This document shows positions 61,101 to 64,000 of a DNA stretch of 64,000 nucleotides, piece after piece (within the stretch, counting starts at the first letter, position 1; each line of letters starts with the position of its first letter). The DNA is taken from NCBI GenBank assembly GCA_028708425.1, contig JAQVYY010000005.1, forward strand, positions 48,159 to 112,158, written 5' to 3'. The DNA comes from Bacteroidales bacterium. Lineage in GTDB: Bacteria; Bacteroidota; Bacteroidia; Bacteroidales; Tenuifilaceae. The notes beneath the pieces are model-generated. The model was not told where the DNA came from and made no database searches. It was given only the letters and a program-made list of their open reading frames with translations. The position numbers and the translations under genes were made by a program.

Positions 61101-63881
61101 TTCGATAATCAGTATGGCGATAATACTATTGCTACCATTGACCAGAATAGCTTAACGCTCCAAGGGATCATAGGAGGCGACAATGTTGAATTGATTGATG
61201 TGGTTGCTAGATTTACTGATACCGAGCTGGGTGAGAATAAAGTGGTGTACATCACAAGCGCTAACCTTGGCGGAATCCATAAGGATAAGTATTATTTAAC
61301 CCTTGATGGAGCACCCACCACAACAGCAAGTTTTAACCCTAAAACGCTAACCATTACAGGCTCTTTTACAGCGGAAAGTAAGGAGTACGATGGTACGGCT
61401 AACGCGGTAATCACTAGCAATACCCTTGAACTCCAGGGGGTTCTTGGGGGCGAGAATGTTGAGCTGATTGGTGTGGTTGCCGAATTCGCCGATGCTGAGG
61501 CGGGTGAAAATAAGGCGGTGTCCATCACAGGCGCCAATCTTGACGGAACCCATAAGGATAATTACACTTTAACCCTTGATGGAGCACCCACTACAACGGC
61601 TAGTATTACCTCTAAAGCGCTAACCATTGCCGGAGCATTTACCGTTTTCGATAACCAGTATGGCGATAATACCCTTGCTACCATTGACCAGAATAGCTTA
61701 ACACTCCAAGGGATTTTAGAAGGCGATGTTGTTAATCTGACCGATGTGGTTGCTGAGTTTGCTGATACCGAGCTGGGTGAAGATAAAGTGGTATCCATCA
61801 CAAGCGCCAATCTTGACGGAGCTGATAAGGGTAATTACACTTTAACCCTTGAAGGAACACCCACCACAACGGCAAACTTTAACCCTAAAGCGCTAACCAT
61901 TACCGGCTCTTTTACAGCGGAAAGTAAGGAGTACGATGGTACGGCTAACGCGGTAATCAATGGCAATACCCTTGAACTACAAGGGGTGGTCCTTGGGGGC
62001 GAGAATGTTGAGCTGATTGGTGTGGTTGCCGAATTCGCCGATGCTGAGGCGGGTGAAAATAAGGCGGTGTCCATCACAGGCGCCAATCTTGGCGGAGCTG
62101 ATAAGGATAATTACACTTTAACCCTTGAAGGGGCACCCACCACAACGGCTAGTATTACCTCTAAAGCGCTAACCATTGCCGGAGCATTTACCGTTTTCGA
62201 TAATCAGTACGGCGATAATACTACTGCTGTAATTGCCCAGAATAGCTTAACGCTCGAAGGGGTTATTGAAGGCGATGATGTTGAGCTGATTGATGTGGTT
62301 GCTGAATTTGCCGATACCGAGCTGGGTGAAGATAAAGCGGTATCCATCACGAGCGCTAATCTTGGCGGAGCCCATAAGGATAATTACATTTTAACCCTTG
62401 GTGGAGCACCCACCACAACGGCAAACTTTAACCCTAAAGCGCTAACCATTACTGGCTCTTTTACAGCGGAAAGTAAGGAGTACGATGGTACGGCTAACGC
62501 GGTAATCACTGGCAATACCCTTGAACTCCAAGGGATGCTTGGGGGCGAGAATGTTGAGCTGATTGGTGTGGTTGCCGAATTCGCCGATGCTGAGGCGGGT
62601 GAAAATAAGGCGGTGTCCATCACAGGCGCCAATCTTGACGGAACCCATAAGGATAACTATAGCTTAACCCTTGTCGGAGCACCCACCACATCGGCTAGTA
62701 TTACCTCTAAAGCGCTAACCATAGCTGGAGCATTTACCGTTTTCGATAATCAGTACGGCGATAATACCGTGGCTACCATTGACCAGAATAGCTTAACGCT
62801 CGAAGGGGTTATTGAAGGCGATGGTGTTGAGCTGATTGATGTGGTTGCTGAATTTGCCGATACCGAGCTGGGTGAAGATAAAGCGGTATCCATCACGAGT
62901 GCCAATCTTGGCGGAGTCCATAAGGATAATTACACTTTAACCCTTGATGGAGCACCCACCACAACGGCAAACTTTAACCCTAAAGTGCTAACCATTATTG
63001 GTTTTTTTATGGTGGCCGATAAAGAGTATGACGGTACAGTAAACGCGGTAATTATTTACAACAATCTTGAGCTCGAAGGGGTTATTGAAGGCGATGATGT
63101 TGAGCTGATTGATGTGGTTGCTGAATTCGTTGATGCCGAGCTGGGTGAGAATAAGGCGGTGTCCATCACAGGCGCTAATCTTGGCGGAGTTCATAAGGAT
63201 AACTATAGCTTAACCCTTGAAGGAGCACCCATTACAGTTGCTGATATTAATCCTAAAACGTTAACCATTTCTGGCTCTTTTACAGCGGAAGATAAAGAGT
63301 ATGATGGTGCAGCTAACGCGGTAATTGTTAATAATAATCTTGCGCTCGAGGGGGTTATAGAAGGCGAGGATGTTGAGCTGATTGATGTGGTTGCCGAATT
63401 CGCCAACGCTGAGGCGGGTGAAGATAAGGCGGTATCCATCACAAGCGCAAATCTTAGCGGAACCCATAGCACTAACTATAGCTTAACCCTTGAGGGAGCA
63501 CCCACCACAACGGCCAGCATTAATCCTAAAGCGTTAACTGTTATCGGCTCTTTTACAGCGGAAGATAAGGAGTATGATGGTGCAGCTAATGCGGTAATTG
63601 TTAATAATAATCTTGCCCTCGAGGGGGTTATGGAAGGCGAGAATGTTGAGCCGATTGATGTGGTTGCCGAATTCGCCAACGCTGAGGCGGGTGAAGATAA
63701 GGCGGTATCCATCACAAGCGCAAATCTTAGCGGAACCCATAGCACTAACTATAGCTTAGCCCTTGATGGAGCACCCACCACAACGGCTGATATTAATCCT
63801 AAAGCGTTAACCATTATCGGTTCTTTTACAGCCGAAGATAAGGAGTATGATGGCACAGCTGACGCAGTAATTGTTACCTAA
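58152..63881 (+). CDS. 1909-residue multidomain surface repeat protein, probably 3'-truncated
   Basis: A signal peptide (cleavage near PLYSQ) is followed by a right-handed beta-helix region (about residues 24-380, [19 protein letters not shown]). Next come an InlB B-repeat-like domain (about 384-450), nine BspA-type DUF285 repeats (about 580-815) and a fibronectin-like segment (about 880-970). Ten full YDG/MBG repeats of about 91 residues and a fragment complete the protein. Such proteins are cell-surface or secreted adhesins; Bacteroidota relatives usually end with a type IX secretion domain. Here the frame stops at [13 protein letters not shown], inside an eleventh repeat, without any sorting domain. 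Truncation by recombination, insertion or an assembly artefact is likely. Confidence 0.85.
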   Translation: MKKITLLLCISACLLIGFPLYSQTIVYVNQSASGSDNGTSWVDAYTSLQNALTSASVGDELWVAAGTYKPTGTTDRNVSFVLLQDLGLYGGFNGTETSREERDWRANATILSGDIGTIDDNTDNSYHVVLGPNTGATLDGFTITRGNATGAANNMGGGMFNTSGPIRIENCTFTNNHADEGGALENNFCPSPNTIVNCIFKDNTATMASGGISNHNTPAHIISCLFVNNTADNTFGAAIYNWGSGSTSQIINCTFTENSGPVGCGTIHSRGVTSTAQNCILWNNDTEDIIGTNGGGTNLSNSCIEQAGYAGSNGNISENPLFRTAGSDYRLQNGSPCIDAGNNSPFETGGVAEGVTTDLNGNQRIAILNEAIVDMGAYEYPAALVLIAEPDYAGTVSGAGFYDAGTIASLNATPNVFYDFVSWTDTDNILVSSDAAFDYTMPARRDTLIARFENTTLEPGYFYFAIETTEEQTDYKFVVDNAVDLQIMWTEGNTETYNGNVNPYHDFGEAGEWVIKVQGQASRIAFYTGYASEIHYAQMLTGISAIEEGVTGITSTNRMFTHTNVGDFWHENFLTAISGNITDMSAMFYGASSFNQAIGSWDVSSVTDMRYMFYGASSFNQDIGNWDVGSVTNTEFMFSNSAFNQDIRSWDVSSVTNMRSIFGGASSFNQDIGSWDVSSVTDMKAMFSGASSFNQDIGSWDVGSVANMESMFSNSAFNQDIGSWDVSNVAYMGYMFYSASSFNQDIGSWDVSSVTDMKVMFREASSFNQDIGSWDVRSVTNMASMFYYASTFNQDIGSWDVSSVTDMGSMLFGVTLSTANYNSLLMGWALRDVQSGVAFHGGNSKYSSGAAADARAVLTGTPNSWTIIDAGVSEELILKTYKATDITATTVTSGGMIYHNGGHAITTRGVVWNTSENPTIELNLGYTQDGNGIGSFTSSITGLSIGTTYYVRAYATNATGTEYGNQVEFIASQELSITGTFTVFDNQYGDNTIATIDQNSLTLQGIIGGDNVELIDVVARFTDTELGENKVVYITSANLGGIHKDKYYLTLDGAPTTTASFNPKTLTITGSFTAESKEYDGTANAVITSNTLELQGVLGGENVELIGVVAEFADAEAGENKAVSITGANLDGTHKDNYTLTLDGAPTTTASITSKALTIAGAFTVFDNQYGDNTLATIDQNSLTLQGILEGDVVNLTDVVAEFADTELGEDKVVSITSANLDGADKGNYTLTLEGTPTTTANFNPKALTITGSFTAESKEYDGTANAVINGNTLELQGVVLGGENVELIGVVAEFADAEAGENKAVSITGANLGGADKDNYTLTLEGAPTTTASITSKALTIAGAFTVFDNQYGDNTTAVIAQNSLTLEGVIEGDDVELIDVVAEFADTELGEDKAVSITSANLGGAHKDNYILTLGGAPTTTANFNPKALTITGSFTAESKEYDGTANAVITGNTLELQGMLGGENVELIGVVAEFADAEAGENKAVSITGANLDGTHKDNYSLTLVGAPTTSASITSKALTIAGAFTVFDNQYGDNTVATIDQNSLTLEGVIEGDGVELIDVVAEFADTELGEDKAVSITSANLGGVHKDNYTLTLDGAPTTTANFNPKVLTIIGFFMVADKEYDGTVNAVIIYNNLELEGVIEGDDVELIDVVAEFVDAELGENKAVSITGANLGGVHKDNYSLTLEGAPITVADINPKTLTISGSFTAEDKEYDGAANAVIVNNNLALEGVIEGEDVELIDVVAEFANAEAGEDKAVSITSANLSGTHSTNYSLTLEGAPTTTASINPKALTVIGSFTAEDKEYDGAANAVIVNNNLALEGVMEGENVEPIDVVAEFANAEAGEDKAVSITSANLSGTHSTNYSLALDGAPTTTADINPKALTIIGSFTAEDKEYDGTADAVIVT
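59889..60591 (+). repeat. nine DUF285/BspA-type coding repeats
   Basis: Units of 69-75 bp encode [SA][16 protein letters not shown] plus a variable linker (MFYGAS or MFSNS). Two linker lengths alternate irregularly. Confidence 0.9.
61074..63881 (+). repeat. YDG/MBG coding repeat array, about 273-bp units
   Basis: Units 1-7 alternate between type A ([12 protein letters not shown]) and type B ([16 protein letters not shown]); units 8-10 are all B-like (ADKEYDG or AEDKEYDG). An 11th unit is cut after 39 codons. DNA identity between same-type units is very high, indicating recent duplication or gene conversion. Long antisense frames over this array are shadows. Confidence 0.9.
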
Positions 63882-64000
63882 ATTGAGCGATTCATAATTC
63901 CACTGTTTCTTTTCTTCTCGCTTGGCTCAAAAAATTAGTTGATTTTTAAGGACGGGATTGTGAAAATAATTCTTTTCTCTGGTTTAGGGTATTTTTTCTT
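63876..64000. other. sequence beyond the repeat break
   Basis: Similarity to the YDG unit stops at about 63875 (gtaattgtta), after which the DNA is unrelated and A/T-rich. No gene is seen before the window end. Confidence 0.5.

Noticed and set aside
61292..63745. Many antisense frames of 68-89 codons on the - strand of the YDG repeats
   Set aside because: They recur with the repeat period and mirror the coding strand; shadows of a repetitive gene.

Overview
The window is a chromosomal segment from a member of the Bacteroidota, probably class Bacteroidia. This rests on gene content: GldD/GldE gliding genes downstream of mutY-ssb, two TonB-receptor/DUF4249 pairs, a KorAB 2-oxoacid:ferredoxin oxidoreductase, a Bacteroidota-type DsbD and a YDG/BspA-repeat surface protein. 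Several upstream regions carry TAnnTTTG boxes, the Bacteroidota -7 element. No rRNA, tRNA, CRISPR array or recognisable transposase gene was seen. Left part (1-23 kb), housekeeping: a cut-off TPR protein, LptC, a small membrane protein, a CNNM/CorC protein and a PpiD-like foldase lie on the + strand. They are followed by a lipoprotein, a LysE exporter, an Lnb/DUF4105 protein, an M28 peptidase, DsbD, RNase G, a 30-residue basic ribosomal-type protein and HU. Then come mutY-ssb-gldE-gldD-PPTase-GGGP synthase on the + strand and korA-korB on the - strand. A 110-150 bp palindromic repeat family is scattered through this part. Middle (23-37.5 kb), envelope genes: a gamma-carbonic anhydrase, an outer-membrane protein/DUF4249/TonB-receptor operon, a lipoprotein gene interrupted by an in-frame amber codon, and an RND efflux operon with one adaptor and two permeases. 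Centre (37.5-47 kb), the most unusual region: four tandem triads on the - strand. Each reads small cysteine-rich exported peptide, then six-bladed beta-propeller lipoprotein, then thioredoxin-fold protein. Three near-identical promoter/leader cassettes drive them. A fourth cassette copy precedes the amber-split lipoprotein gene, and all four carry a -7 box 134-136 nt upstream of the start codon. In every triad a perfect 12-14 bp hairpin of unrelated sequence separates the peptide gene from the propeller gene. This looks like a dedicated secreted-peptide system; its function is unknown to me. It resembles the loosely described Bacteroides NVEALA-peptide/BF3164-lipoprotein neighbourhoods. Right part (47-64 kb): a compact eight-gene carotenoid operon (crtB-idi-crtZ-crtYcd-cruF-like-acyltransferase-TPR-crtI), a C_GCAxxG_C_C protein, a second DUF4249/TonB-receptor pair, and a 1909-residue surface protein. 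The surface protein has beta-helix, InlB-like, BspA-type and about ten YDG/MBG repeats, and its reading frame stops abruptly inside a repeat.
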